Shown here: positions 8,639 through 18,685 of the stretch, piece after piece
How the letters are laid out: each line of letters begins with the position of its first letter
Numbering within the stretch: the first letter of the stretch is position 1
Assembly: GCF_040111675.1 (NCBI RefSeq)
Contig: NZ_CP157794.1
Location: 4,609,501 to 4,673,500, forward strand
From: Salinarimonas sp.
Lineage (GTDB): Bacteria; Pseudomonadota; Alphaproteobacteria; Rhizobiales; Beijerinckiaceae
Length of the DNA: 64,000 nucleotides
Reading direction: 5' to 3'
Notes under the pieces: model-generated
What the model saw: the letters and a program-made list of their open reading frames with translations, nothing else
Database searches by the model: none
What the model was told of the DNA's origin: nothing
Program-made: the position numbers and the translations under genes

Positions 8639-9445
8639 TCAGAAGGAGCGCGACAGCGGCGCCGGCGCGAAGGCGGGCTCGTCCGCGAAGGTCCAGCGCA
8701 GCCCGATGCGCGCCTCGTGCGCGGATATGCGGTCCGTCTCGACATGCGCGCCGGAGGACGCGCCGGTGGCGGCCTCGCCGAGGTCGACGTAGCGATAGCC
8801 GATATCGAGGCTCAGGCTCCGGCCGGCATCCACGGAGACGCCCGCCATCAGCGCCCAGGCGAAGGAGCCGGTCGTCTCGTCCGGGAAGGGTGCGATCATC
8901 GCCAGCGGCGTGCCGCCCACGGTGCACGGGGCGCCGCAGCCCGAGAGCGCGTATCCCGACAGCGTGTTCCAGGCATAGCCGGCGCCGGCGCCCACATAGG
9001 GCGTGAAGCCGTGCCAGGTGCCGAGGTCCAGATAGGCGTTGGCGAGGACGGCGGTCGACGAGAGGTCGGCTCGGGCGAGCGCGCCGGCTGCCGGCGCGCC
9101 CGACAGGAGCGTGGCCTGCGTCTCGAAGCGGTGGTCGGCGGTGACGTCGACTCGCAGCCACGAGTTGAAACGGTAGCCGGCGCCGAGGCCCACCACGGCC
9201 GCGTCGTCGAGCCGCTCGCCCGAAAGCGCGGCCGCGACGCCGCCGGCGCGCAGCGTCGCCTCGGGGTCTCGATAGGCCGTGTAGCCGATGTCGCCGCGCA
9301 GGTACCAGCCCGCGCCGACCGGCGCGGAGGAAACCGGCTCGGCGATCGCCGGCAGCGGCGGCAGAGCCGCATCGGCGGCGAGGGCGGGAGCCGCACCCGC
9401 CGAGACGAGCGCGGCGGGCAGGGCGGCGGCGAGGAAGCGTTTCAT
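8639..9445 (-). CDS. Outer-membrane beta-barrel protein (opacity/Omp31-like)
   Basis: A 268-residue protein with signal peptide MKRFLAAALPAALVSAGAAP... cleaved near ALA|AD, then GWYLRGDIGYTAYRD, strands LDLGTWHGFTPYVGAGAGYA and SLDIGYRYVDLGEA, and a C-terminal strand ending PLSRSF. The pattern is that of small porin-like outer-membrane proteins of Hyphomicrobiales. It is paralogous to the next gene (shared GWYLRGDIG, LDLGTW-G-TP-VGAGAG and SRSF end), from which it is separated by only 15 bases, so the pair is likely an operon and arose by tandem duplication. Natural role unknown. Confidence 0.85.
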   Translation of the reverse strand: MKRFLAAALPAALVSAGAAPALAADAALPPLPAIAEPVSSAPVGAGWYLRGDIGYTAYRDPEATLRAGGVAAALSGERLDDAAVVGLGAGYRFNSWLRVDVTADHRFETQATLLSGAPAAGALARADLSSTAVLANAYLDLGTWHGFTPYVGAGAGYAWNTLSGYALSGCGAPCTVGGTPLAMIAPFPDETTGSFAWALMAGVSVDAGRSLSLDIGYRYVDLGEAATGASSGAHVETDRISAHEARIGLRWTFADEPAFAPAPLSRSF

Positions 9446-9460
9446 GAGAGCCCCGTCGCC

Positions 9461-10300
9461 TCAGAAGCTGCGGCTTATCGGGCCGCCGTAGACCGGCGCC
9501 GGGCCCTGCAGGTTCCAGCGCATGCCGACCTTCACGTCGTGCGAGGTGAGATCGTGGAAGGTGGTCTTGTCGGGCTGGCCAGTGCCGCAGCAATAGGGAC
9601 GCAGGTCGCCGGCTTCGCCGTCGCCCATGCTGAGATAGCGATAGGCGACCTCGAGCGACAGGCGCTCGGAAGCCTCGTAACCGAGACCCGCATAGAGAGC
9701 CCACGCGAAGTTCGTGCGCGCGCCGTCGTCGGCGTAGAACACGGATCCGCCCGGCGCATGGATGTTGACGTCGCGGAGATCGTCGATCTGAACATGCGCG
9801 AAGCCGGCGCCGGCACCGACGAACGGCGTGACGCCATACCAGGTCCCGAGGTCGAGATACAGGTTGAGCAGACCGACATATTCGGTCTTGTTGGCGGTCC
9901 AGATGTTCGTAGAGTCGAAATCGCCATCGTTCCCGATGTCGACCCTGTCCAAGCCGGAGAAGCTCGACGGGGCGCGATACTCGCCGGTGACGTCGACACG
10001 CAGCCAGTTGTTGAACCGATAACCGACGCCGACACCGACGAAGCCGGCGCTGTCGAAGCTCTGATCCAGGAACTCGACCGAGTTGCCCGGCGTCGGCAGG
10101 ACACTGTTCGTGATCTTGTCGACTTGCTGGCTGGAGACGCCGATGTCGCCGCGGAGATACCAGCCGCCGAAGGCCTCGACGGCGACGGGAGGCGGCGGCT
10201 CGGGCAGGAGCGGAAGGTCCGCGGCCGACGCGGCCGTGGTGAAGACAACGCCCGCGGCGACGAATGCGGCGCAGGCGATGGCCGGCTTGACGTAGTTCAT
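9461..10300 (-). CDS. Outer-membrane beta-barrel protein (opacity/Omp31-like)
   Basis: A 279-residue protein with signal peptide (about 1-27, ending ASA|AD), then GGWYLRGDIGVSSQQ, LDLGTWYGVTPFVGAGAGFA, SLEVAYRYLSMGDGE and the terminal strand PISRSF. It is the upstream partner of the paralogue at 8639-9445. The loops differ, while barrel strands are shared. About 140 bases of leader separate it from glmM and include an AT-richer stretch around 10375-10415 that may hold the promoter. Predicted to sit in the outer membrane; no specific substrate can be read from the sequence. Confidence 0.85.
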   Translation of the reverse strand: MNYVKPAIACAAFVAAGVVFTTAASAADLPLLPEPPPPVAVEAFGGWYLRGDIGVSSQQVDKITNSVLPTPGNSVEFLDQSFDSAGFVGVGVGYRFNNWLRVDVTGEYRAPSSFSGLDRVDIGNDGDFDSTNIWTANKTEYVGLLNLYLDLGTWYGVTPFVGAGAGFAHVQIDDLRDVNIHAPGGSVFYADDGARTNFAWALYAGLGYEASERLSLEVAYRYLSMGDGEAGDLRPYCCGTGQPDKTTFHDLTSHDVKVGMRWNLQGPAPVYGGPISRSF

Positions 10301-10439
10301 CTCGATCTGTCCCCGTTCTCGTCGCCACGGGCGCGAAACCCGCGGCTTTGCACGGAACGGGACTGTTGCAGATCTTCCTTAAGCGGGACTTAACCTTAAG
10401 AGTTAGGGTTAAAGCCGTCCCGGCGACCGCCCGCGCGCA

Positions 10440-11780
<1,341 letters not shown>

Positions 11781-11931
11781 GGGATGTGCTCCGAAAGAAC
11801 GAAGTCGCGTGCGGCGCCGTGCGCCGCGTCGATGTTCCACAACACCGAAGCTCCGCACAGCGTCAAGCAGAGCGTGCCACGAGCACCCTTCACATTCGGT
11901 AAGCGTTTGTAACGTCGGGAGCTTCGCCCTT

Positions 11932-12618
11932 TCAGGCGGCCCGCGCCAGGCTCTCGAACAGGCCGCGCCCGTCCGTCCCGCCGACGAGGTCGTCGACCAG
12001 GTTCTCCGGGTGGGGCATCATGCCGAGCACGCGCCCGTTCTCCGAGAGGATGCCCGCGATCGAATTGACCGAGCCGTTGACGTTGGCGTCCACCGTCACG
12101 GCGCCCGCGGCGTCGCAATAGCGGAAGGCGACGCGCTCCTCGCCCTCGAGCCGCGCCAGCGTCTGCGCGTCGGCGACATAGTTGCCCTCGCCGTGGGCGA
12201 TGCAGACGTCGATCGCCTGGCCCTCGCGGTAGGCGGCGGTGAAGGGCGTGTCCGTGCGCTCGACCCGCAGGTGCTGGCGATGGCAGAGGAAGCGCAGGTT
12301 GGCGTTGCGCATCAGCACGCCGGGCAGGAGGCCCGATTCGCACAGGATCTGGAAGCCGTTGCAGATGCCGAGCACGAGCCCGCCGCGCTCGGCGTGCCGG
12401 CGCACGGCGTCCATGGCGGGCGCCCGCCCGGCGATGGCGCCGCAGCGCAGGTAGTCGCCGTAGGAGAAGCCGCCGGGCAGCACCGCGAGATCGACGTCCG
12501 CGGGCAGCTCCGGCTCGGCGTGCCAGACCCGCACGGTCTCGGCGCCCGCGCCCTTCAGCGCGCGCTCGACGTCGGTGTCGCGGTTGGAGCCGGGGAAGAC
12601 GACGATCGCGGCGCGCAT
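11932..12618 (-). CDS. purQ: Phosphoribosylformylglycinamidine synthase, glutaminase subunit
   Basis: A 228-residue class I glutamine amidotransferase subunit supplying ammonia to PurL in purine synthesis (FGAR to FGAM). The nucleophilic cysteine is in GICNGFQ, with the usual FPGSNRD start and the C-terminal MMPHPEN containing the catalytic His. Its start codon overlaps the purS stop (TGATG), as expected for the PurS-PurQ-small PurL complex of alphaproteobacteria. PurL itself is not in the window. Confidence 0.97.
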   Translation of the reverse strand: MRAAIVVFPGSNRDTDVERALKGAGAETVRVWHAEPELPADVDLAVLPGGFSYGDYLRCGAIAGRAPAMDAVRRHAERGGLVLGICNGFQILCESGLLPGVLMRNANLRFLCHRQHLRVERTDTPFTAAYREGQAIDVCIAHGEGNYVADAQTLARLEGEERVAFRYCDAAGAVTVDANVNGSVNSIAGILSENGRVLGMMPHPENLVDDLVGGTDGRGLFESLARAA

Positions 12619-12860
12619 CAGACGAGCTCGACCCGGTAGTTCTCGATGACGGTGTTGGCCAAGAGCTTCTCGCAGGCCCGATCGAGCGCCGCCTTGGCGG
12701 CGGCCGCGTCGGCGGCGTCGATCTCGATGTCGAAGACCTTGCCCTGGCGCACGGAGCGCACGCCCTCGACGCCGAGCGAGCCGAGCGCGCCCTCGATGGC
12801 CTTCCCCTGCGGGTCGAGCACGCCGCTCTTGAGCGTGACGGTGACGCGGGCCTTCATCAT
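12618..12860 (-). CDS. purS: Phosphoribosylformylglycinamidine synthase subunit PurS
   Basis: An 80-residue protein, MMKARVTVTLKSGVLDPQGK..., of the PurS family that bridges PurQ and the small-type PurL. The ATG at 12860 has AGGA eight bases upstream; the adjacent ATG at 12857 is equally possible. The frame remains open upstream to 12968 but that part lacks family similarity. It overlaps purQ by one base. In many relatives purC lies directly upstream; here a lipoprotein gene does instead. Confidence 0.93.
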   Translation of the reverse strand: MMKARVTVTLKSGVLDPQGKAIEGALGSLGVEGVRSVRQGKVFDIEIDAADAAAAKAALDRACEKLLANTVIENYRVELV

Positions 12861-13010
12861 TGCACGGGTCCTGATCCTGCGGTCTGCCGCCATCCGCTTA
12901 AAGCGCCGGGGCGCGCGGGGCAAGCGCGGGATGGCCGCGGGCCGCGATCCGGACGGCGTGCGGCGCATCCTTCACGCCGCCGCCCGACTGCGCCGCCTGT
13001 CAACCCGCTG

Positions 13011-13574
13011 TCACAGCGCCTCCGCCGCGACCTGCCGTACAGCGGCCTCCACCGCCGCCTCGTCGTCGCCGACCACGAGGGCGAGGCGCAGCTCCCCGCC
13101 CTGATCGCGCGCCAGCGTCGCGCCGTAGGCGGCGCGGGGCGTGGGCCCGCCCTCGCCGGCGAGCGTCACCACGAAGCCCGCGAGGCCGCCCGCGCGGATC
13201 GGCCGCGTCGCGGCGCGCGTGGTCACGGCCCGGCGGGCCTCGTTCTCGTCCTCGCGATCGCGCGTCTCGAGATAGGCGACGAGCCGGCGCGGGTCGGCCA
13301 GCACCGCACGGGCCTCGTCCGCCGCCTCGCCGCGCAGGTTCAGGACGGAGACCATCAGCCGATCGGGGCAATCGTCCACGAGGCAGGCGGCGACGCCCTC
13401 CGGGCGCCCGCGCTCGTCCGCCGCCCAGTCCTGCACCGGCAGGACGAGCCAGCTCTCGTCGGCGGGAAGGCTCGCCACGAGACGAGGCGAGGAGAAGCAG
13501 CCGGCGAGCGCGCCCGCGCCGAGGAGAAGGGCGAGGACGGCGGCGATTCGGCGGGCTCTTCGGCGCAGGCTCAT
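13011..13574 (-). CDS. Hypothetical lipoprotein
   Basis: A 187-residue protein with a clear lipoprotein signal: basic MSLRRRARR, a hydrophobic stretch and the lipobox LAGC (Cys about 26). The remainder is a soluble periplasmic domain with two close cysteines in LVDDCPDR and a preceding AACLVDDC, possibly a disulfide, and an acidic, helical C-terminus. I do not recognise the family. It is on the same strand as purS, 150 bases upstream, and divergent from the large regulator gene. A much longer antisense open frame across 13011-17834 is a high-GC shadow. Confidence 0.75.
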   Translation of the reverse strand: MSLRRRARRIAAVLALLLGAGALAGCFSSPRLVASLPADESWLVLPVQDWAADERGRPEGVAACLVDDCPDRLMVSVLNLRGEAADEARAVLADPRRLVAYLETRDREDENEARRAVTTRAATRPIRAGGLAGFVVTLAGEGGPTPRAAYGATLARDQGGELRLALVVGDDEAAVEAAVRQVAAEAL

Positions 13575-13688
13575 GGCGCGCGACGAAAGCACGGCCGGAC
13601 CCGCGCCGCTAGAGGCGGCGTCGCCGCTCCCGCGCGCGGCGCCGGCCCCGCGCCGCGCAAACAGGCGGATTTCCCGCGCGGCTCGTGT

Positions 13689-16600
13689 ATGATGTCCGTA
13701 CGGAAGACGGTGCGGACCAACGCGATGCTCGGCATTCGGCTGCTCGGCGATCTCGAGGTGGCGCGCGACGGCGCGCCGGTGGCGCTGCCGCAATCGCGCA
13801 AGACGCGCGCGCTGCTCGCCTATCTCGTCGCGACCGAGCGGGCGCATCAGCGCGAGCGCCTGTGCGAGATCTTCTGGGACGTGCCCGACGATCCCCGCGG
13901 CGCGCTGCGCTGGAGCCTGTCCAAGATCCGCCAGATCCTCGGCCCAGAGGCCGGCGCGCTCAAGGCCGACCGCAACGCGGTCTCGATCATGCCCGAGGGG
14001 CTGACGATCGACTACGCGTCCGTGCGGGCGCTCGCCCGCGACGATCTCGCCGCGGCGGATCTCGACGCGCTGGAGTCGGCCGCGGAGGCCTTCCGCGGCC
14101 CCTTCCTCGCCGACCTCGCCCTGCCGCGCTGCCCCGACTACGAGGCCTGGCGTACGGCGCTCGCCGACGAATGCGCGGTGCTCCGCGTGCGGCTGCTGCG
14201 GGCGCTCGTCGACCGCCTCGCCGACGCGCCCGAGCGGGCGCTCGCCCACGCCCACGCCTTGCAGACCCTGCTGCCGGAGGACGCCGCCCTCGCCGCGCAG
14301 GCCGAGCGGCTCGCCGAGGCCGCGCGCGCCCGGGCCGCCCGCCCGCCCGCCGTCGCACCCGCTCCGGCACACGACCTGCCGCCCGCCCCCGAGCCGAGGC
14401 CCGAGCCCGAGCCCGAGCCGAGGCCCGATCCCCCGCCGCCGGCCGTCTCGCCGCCGCCCGCCGTTCCCGGCGCAGGCGCCCGCGCCGTGGCCACCGTGCT
14501 CGCGGCGGAGATCGTCAGCCCCGTGGCGGCCTTCGACGCGATCGATCCCGAGCTCGTCGAGCGCGAGCTCGCCCCGCTGCGCCAGGCGGTGCGCACCGCG
14601 GTCGAACGTGCCGGCGGCGCCGTCGTCGCCGAGGACGTCTCGGAGCTCGTGGCGATCTTCGGCGCGCCGCAGGCCTGCGAGGATCACGCGGTGCGCGCCT
14701 GCGCGGCGGCGCTCGCCATGCACGCGGCGGTGCAGTCCCTGTCGCAGGGCGCGGCGCGCCTGCGCGCGGGGCTCGATACGGGCGAGGTGGTGATCCGGGC
14801 CGGCCGTCCCGGCGGCCCCCCGGAGGCGCTCGGCGCGCCCGTTCGGGTCGCCAAGCTGCTGATGCGCGCGCTGCGCCGCGGCCTGCCCGCGGCGAGCGCC
14901 CGGGTGCGCGATCTCGTCGGTCCGCGCATGCGCCTCGCTCCCCTCGGGCGCGCCGAGCTCCCCGGCCTGCCGCGCGACGAGCCCGCCTTCGCGCTCGAGG
15001 GCGAGAACCGGGCGCTCAGCCGTTGGGCGCTCCGGGCCGAGCAGGGCCTCTCCGCCTTCGTCGGACGGGAGGTGGAAGTAATGATCCTCGAGCGCGCCGC
15101 CGCGCGGGCCCGGGCCGGCGCGGGACGGACGATCGGGGTCGTCGGCGGGCCCGGGCTCGGCAAGTCGCGGCTGACGCACGAGTTCCTCGATAGGGCCGCG
15201 GCGTCGGGCATGGCGACCTGGGAGAGCGCCGCCGTCGAGTTCGAGGCGCTCACGCCCTATCGGGTGGTCAAGAAGCTGCTCGTCTCCTGGCTCGGACTCG
15301 ACGAGGGCGCGGATCCGGCCGCGATGGCGGGGGCGGTGCGCGAGCGGCTGGAGGCGCTCGGCGCCGATGCCGGCCTCGTCGAGCCGCTGCTCTTCCTGCT
15401 GGATCTGCCGCAGGCCGGGAGCTGGTCCGCTCTCGAGCCCTACGAGCGGGCCGTGCGGCTGCGCGAGAGCGTGCGCGCCCTCGTCGCGCTCGAGAGCCGC
15501 ACCCGCCCGCTCGTGCTCCTGGTGGAGGACCTGCACTGGATCGACCGGGAGAGCGAGGCCGTGCTCGCGGGCCTCGCCGATGCGATCTTCGCGCAGCCCG
15601 TCCTCCTCGTCCTGACCTACCGGCCCGACTACGCCAACGCCGCGAGCCCGGGCGCGGCCACCCAGGTCGCGCTCGGCGCGCTCGATCCGTTCGAGACCGA
15701 CGCGCTGCTCGAGCACCTGCTCGGGCCGGACGCGAGCCTCGATCCGATCAAGACCCTCCTGCGCGCCCGCACCGAAGGCGTGCCGCTCTTCCTCGAGGAG
15801 ATGGTGGCGGCGCTCGCGGCCTCCGGCCGCATCGTCGGCGGCCCGGGCCGGTATCGCTGCACCCAGCCGCCGGAGGCGCTCACCGCGCCCTCCACGATCC
15901 GCGCCGCCATCGCCGCGCGCATCGACCGGCTCGATCCGGAAGCGCGCGGCGTGCTCCAGCTCGCCGCGGTGATCGGCCGCGAGGTGCCGGCGCGGCTCCT
16001 GGAGCGGCTCGCCGGCGCGACCGGCGCGGCCCTGCCGGAGGCCGTCGCGCGGCTGCGGGCGGGCGACTTCGTCTACGAGCAGCAGGCCTTCCCGAGCGTG
16101 GTCTACGCCTTCAAGCACGCGCTGATCCACGAGGTCGCCTATTCCTCGCTCCTCGTCGAGGCGCGCAAGGCGCTGCACGCCTGCGTGCTCAACGCGATGG
16201 AGGCCGAGCCCTCGCGGCGCGACGACGAGATCGAGGCGCGTGCCGAGCACGCCCTGCGCGCCGAGGCCTGGGAGGCGGCCTCCCGCCTGTGCGTCGAGGC
16301 GGCGGACCGCGCCGTCGACCGTTCCGCCTACGCGGCGGCCGTGCGCTTCCTCGACGGCGCGGCGCTGGCGCTCGACGCGTTGCCGCGGACGCCCGAGCGC
16401 CTCGCGCTGGCGGTGGACGTGCGCGCGCGCATGCGCCCGGCCTACGAAGGCGCGGGCGCCTACGAGGCGGTGTTCGCCCGGCTGGACGAGGCCCGCGGCC
16501 TCGCCGCGGCGCTGGGGGACGTCGAGCGCGAGCTGCGGGTCATGCTGCACCAGAGCTTTCTCGCCAGCACGCACGACCGCGTCGACGAGGCGATCCGGCA

Positions 16601-17507
16601 CGCCGACGCGCTGGAGGATCTGGCGCGGCGTCACGACCAGCCGCGCTACGTTGCGGAAGCCGCGCTCGCGGCGGCGCAGGCGCTCGCCCTGCGCGCCGAG
16701 GTCCGGGAGATCGTGCACCGGCTCGAGCCGCATCGGGACGCCTACGGCGGCCCTTGGCGGCTCGATCGCTTCGGCATGTTCGGCACGCGCGCGGTGTTCT
16801 TCTTCGGCCACCTGAGCCTCGCCTACGCCTTCCTCGGCCGGTTTCCCGAGGCGCGCGCGGCGTCGGACGAGGCGCGCCGTGCGGCGGAGGAGTCCCGCCG
16901 GCCGGTCGATCGCTACGCCGCCCTCTTCTACGGCTGCCATGCGCGGCTTCTCGCCGGGCCCGACCCGGCGCTCGTCGCCGAGCTCGAAAGCGTCGCCGAC
17001 GAATGCCGGCGGCGGGTGCCCTCGCCGTTCTATCCGGCGCTCCTCGCCCGGCTGGCCCAGGCGCAGATGGCCGCGGGCCGGCTCGCGGCGGCCGCGGGAA
17101 CGCTCGAGGCGCTCGCCGAAGCGGCCGGCCGGTTCGGTACGGGGCAGTTCGGTCTCCAGGGCGAGGCGATCGGCGCGGCTCTCGCCGGCCTGCGTGGGGC
17201 GCCCGACGCCGCCGCGCGCCTCCGGGCGGCGCTGGAGGCCGTGCGCGCCGGGCAGGATCCGTGGATGGAGGCGCTCGTCCTGCGCGCCGTCGCGCGGCTC
17301 GGCGGGCCGGGTGCGCTCGCCGCGGCGCGCGAGGCGCTCGCCTTGTCCGAGCGCAAGGGGCTCGTTGTCGAGGCCGCGCACAGCCACGTCCTGATCGCCC
17401 GCCTCGCCCGCGCCGACGATCCGGCCGCGGCCGACGCCTCCGAGGCCGCGGCCGCGCGGCTCTTCGCCGAGACGGGGCTCGACCGGAACGCCTTCTACGG
17501 CTCCTGA
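13689..17507 (+). CDS. BTAD (SARP-like) / cyclase-like / AAA ATPase / TPR regulator
   Basis: A 1272-residue multidomain protein. Residues about 13-225 form an OmpR-like DNA-binding plus bacterial transcriptional activator domain (LGIRLLGDLEVARDG, SRKTRALLAYLVAT, LRWSLSKIRQIL). A Pro/Glu-rich linker follows (about 225-270). A class III nucleotide-cyclase-like domain lies at about 275-450 (RAVATVLAAEIVSPVAAFD, HAVRACAAALAMH) but lacks the usual metal-binding Asp pair, so it is probably inactive. Then comes an AAA ATPase with Walker A GGPGLGKS (about 486-493) and Walker B LVLLVEDLHW (about 608-617), then TPR-like helices to the end. The ATG at 13725 is an alternative start. Such proteins are cytoplasmic signal-integrating regulators; target and ligand unknown. 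Confidence 0.85.
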   Translation: MMSVRKTVRTNAMLGIRLLGDLEVARDGAPVALPQSRKTRALLAYLVATERAHQRERLCEIFWDVPDDPRGALRWSLSKIRQILGPEAGALKADRNAVSIMPEGLTIDYASVRALARDDLAAADLDALESAAEAFRGPFLADLALPRCPDYEAWRTALADECAVLRVRLLRALVDRLADAPERALAHAHALQTLLPEDAALAAQAERLAEAARARAARPPAVAPAPAHDLPPAPEPRPEPEPEPRPDPPPPAVSPPPAVPGAGARAVATVLAAEIVSPVAAFDAIDPELVERELAPLRQAVRTAVERAGGAVVAEDVSELVAIFGAPQACEDHAVRACAAALAMHAAVQSLSQGAARLRAGLDTGEVVIRAGRPGGPPEALGAPVRVAKLLMRALRRGLPAASARVRDLVGPRMRLAPLGRAELPGLPRDEPAFALEGENRALSRWALRAEQGLSAFVGREVEVMILERAAARARAGAGRTIGVVGGPGLGKSRLTHEFLDRAAASGMATWESAAVEFEALTPYRVVKKLLVSWLGLDEGADPAAMAGAVRERLEALGADAGLVEPLLFLLDLPQAGSWSALEPYERAVRLRESVRALVALESRTRPLVLLVEDLHWIDRESEAVLAGLADAIFAQPVLLVLTYRPDYANAASPGAATQVALGALDPFETDALLEHLLGPDASLDPIKTLLRARTEGVPLFLEEMVAALAASGRIVGGPGRYRCTQPPEALTAPSTIRAAIAARIDRLDPEARGVLQLAAVIGREVPARLLERLAGATGAALPEAVARLRAGDFVYEQQAFPSVVYAFKHALIHEVAYSSLLVEARKALHACVLNAMEAEPSRRDDEIEARAEHALRAEAWEAASRLCVEAADRAVDRSAYAAAVRFLDGAALALDALPRTPERLALAVDVRARMRPAYEGAGAYEAVFARLDEARGLAAALGDVERELRVMLHQSFLASTHDRVDEAIRHADALEDLARRHDQPRYVAEAALAAAQALALRAEVREIVHRLEPHRDAYGGPWRLDRFGMFGTRAVFFFGHLSLAYAFLGRFPEARAASDEARRAAEESRRPVDRYAALFYGCHARLLAGPDPALVAELESVADECRRRVPSPFYPALLARLAQAQMAAGRLAAAAGTLEALAEAAGRFGTGQFGLQGEAIGAALAGLRGAPDAAARLRAALEAVRAGQDPWMEALVLRAVARLGGPGALAAAREALALSERKGLVVEAAHSHVLIARLARADDPAAADASEAAAARLFAETGLDRNAFYGS

Positions 17508-17857
17508 ACGACGACGGCCTTGTAGGCCTGGTAGCGCGCCAGCACCCGCGCGATCTCCTCCGGCGAAAGCTCGCCTTCGGCGAGGGTGGCGCGCAGGGCG
17601 TCGAGCATGGCGGCGAAATCGCGCTCCGCGATGCCGAGACCGGCATGCACGTCGGCCAGCAGCCGCTCGTCGTAGCCCGCCGGGCCGCCCATCAGGGCGG
17701 AGAGGAACTTCGCATGATGGTCGACGAGCCGGCGCATGTCCGTCTCGGCGAAGAAGCCGTGCAGCCGGTCGTCGACCAGGACGCGGTCGTAGAGCGCCAT
17801 CACCAGGCGCGAGACGCCCGGTGCGCCGCCGCACCGCTCGAACAGGGTTTCAGGCAT
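17495..17857 (-). CDS. Group 1 truncated haemoglobin-like protein
   Basis: A 120-residue protein with the trHb signature LFERCGGAPGVSRLVMALYDRVL, the FFAETDM segment and DHHAKFLSALMGGP carrying the candidate proximal histidine. Length and motif order fit 2-on-2 globins, which bind O2 or NO through haem in the cytoplasm. The start at 17857 gives the family N-terminus. Its 3' end overlaps the 3' end of the large regulator gene by 13 bases in convergent orientation. Confidence 0.85.
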   Translation of the reverse strand: MPETLFERCGGAPGVSRLVMALYDRVLVDDRLHGFFAETDMRRLVDHHAKFLSALMGGPAGYDERLLADVHAGLGIAERDFAAMLDALRATLAEGELSPEEIARVLARYQAYKAVVVQEP

Positions 17858-17952
17858 GGCCTGGAGGGCCTCCCTCGTCCGCTCCCGGGCGTGTCCGCAC
17901 CCTGGGAGATTACGCGCCTTCCGGCGCGAGCGCAAAGCGCGGAGCGCGTCGG

Positions 17953-18204
17953 TCAGCGGCGGATGCCGTCGGGATCTCCGCCGGTGACGCGGAAGGGAAT
18001 GTCCCCGCGGGTGAGGCCGATATCGGCGAGCATGCCGTCGTTCATCGCCTCGAGCGCGGCGCGCGCCTCGGCGATGCGCCGCCGGCGCGCCGCCGCCGCG
18101 GCGGCGCGGCGGATCCACGAGGCAAGCGCGTGCAGCACGCGCGTCGCGAGCGCGGTGGACGCGGGGGCCGGCCCTGCGGCGGGGATGTGGGGCATGTCGA
18201 CCAT
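17953..18204 (-). CDS. DUF1127 small protein
   Basis: An 83-residue basic protein ending in a DUF1127 (YjiS-like) motif: RAALEAMNDGMLADIGLTRGDIPFRV. The N-terminal half is an Arg/Ala-rich helix. DUF1127 proteins are small, Arg-rich and often RNA-linked in alphaproteobacteria, but no single activity is agreed. GGAGA precedes the ATG at 18204. It is divergent from the small ORF at 18411. A second DUF1127 gene occurs at 50490. Confidence 0.85.
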   Translation of the reverse strand: MVDMPHIPAAGPAPASTALATRVLHALASWIRRAAAAAARRRRIAEARAALEAMNDGMLADIGLTRGDIPFRVTGGDPDGIRR

Positions 18205-18410
18205 GGTTCGTCTCCGGTGTCTCGGTTGCGAGGCCCGGAGCCTCCCGCGGGGGGATGTGCGCGCCCGTTGGAACGGGCGTCGGAAACGCCCGCTCGGGCG
18301 GATCGCGCCGTTTCCACGCTCGCTCACACCGCCGCTCCCACACGGCCGCACGACACGGGGTCCGCGCCTCGAGACGGGGCGCGTCTCTCTCTCAAGAAGG
18401 GAACGGACCC

Positions 18411-18623
18411 ATGAGCACGCCGAGACGCACCGACGCCGCCACGTTCGGCATCGACTTCGTCAACCCGTCCACGCGCTGGGCGGACATCGTCGCCGGCCCA
18501 CCGGCCGCGGCCTCGATCGCCCACGTGCGCAAGATCCTCGGCTTCGCCGAGGCCCGCCGCGCCACGGCGCGGGCGGCGCGCGCCGAGACGGTCGCGGCGC
18601 CCGCCCTGCCCCGCGCGGCGTGA
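18411..18623 (+). CDS. Small hypothetical protein
   Basis: A 70-residue protein, MSTPRRTDAATFGIDFVNPS..., with a conserved-looking core TRWADIVAGPPAAASIAHVRKIL and an Ala/Arg-rich tail. The ribosome site AAGAAGGGA is well placed before the ATG and codon use is normal. No signal peptide or membrane segment is seen. I do not recognise it. It shares a divergent intergenic region with the DUF1127 gene, which may mean co-regulation, and precedes fbp by 62 bases. Confidence 0.55.
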   Translation: MSTPRRTDAATFGIDFVNPSTRWADIVAGPPAAASIAHVRKILGFAEARRATARAARAETVAAPALPRAA

Positions 18624-18685
18624 TCGCGCCACGGCCGGGATGCGCCGTCCCGCGCGGGCTTGTATCATGCGAGGCGGAGGCGCTC

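Noticed and set aside
13011..17834. 1607-codon minus-strand open frame
   Set aside because: Only its last 188 codons (the lipoprotein) have natural composition. The rest is the antisense of the BTAD/ATPase gene and consists of Arg/Gly/Ala runs typical of high-GC shadows.
17495..18343. 282-codon frame extending the truncated haemoglobin upstream
   Set aside because: Haemoglobin similarity starts exactly at the ATG at 17857; the rest is antisense to the DUF1127 region with low-complexity composition.
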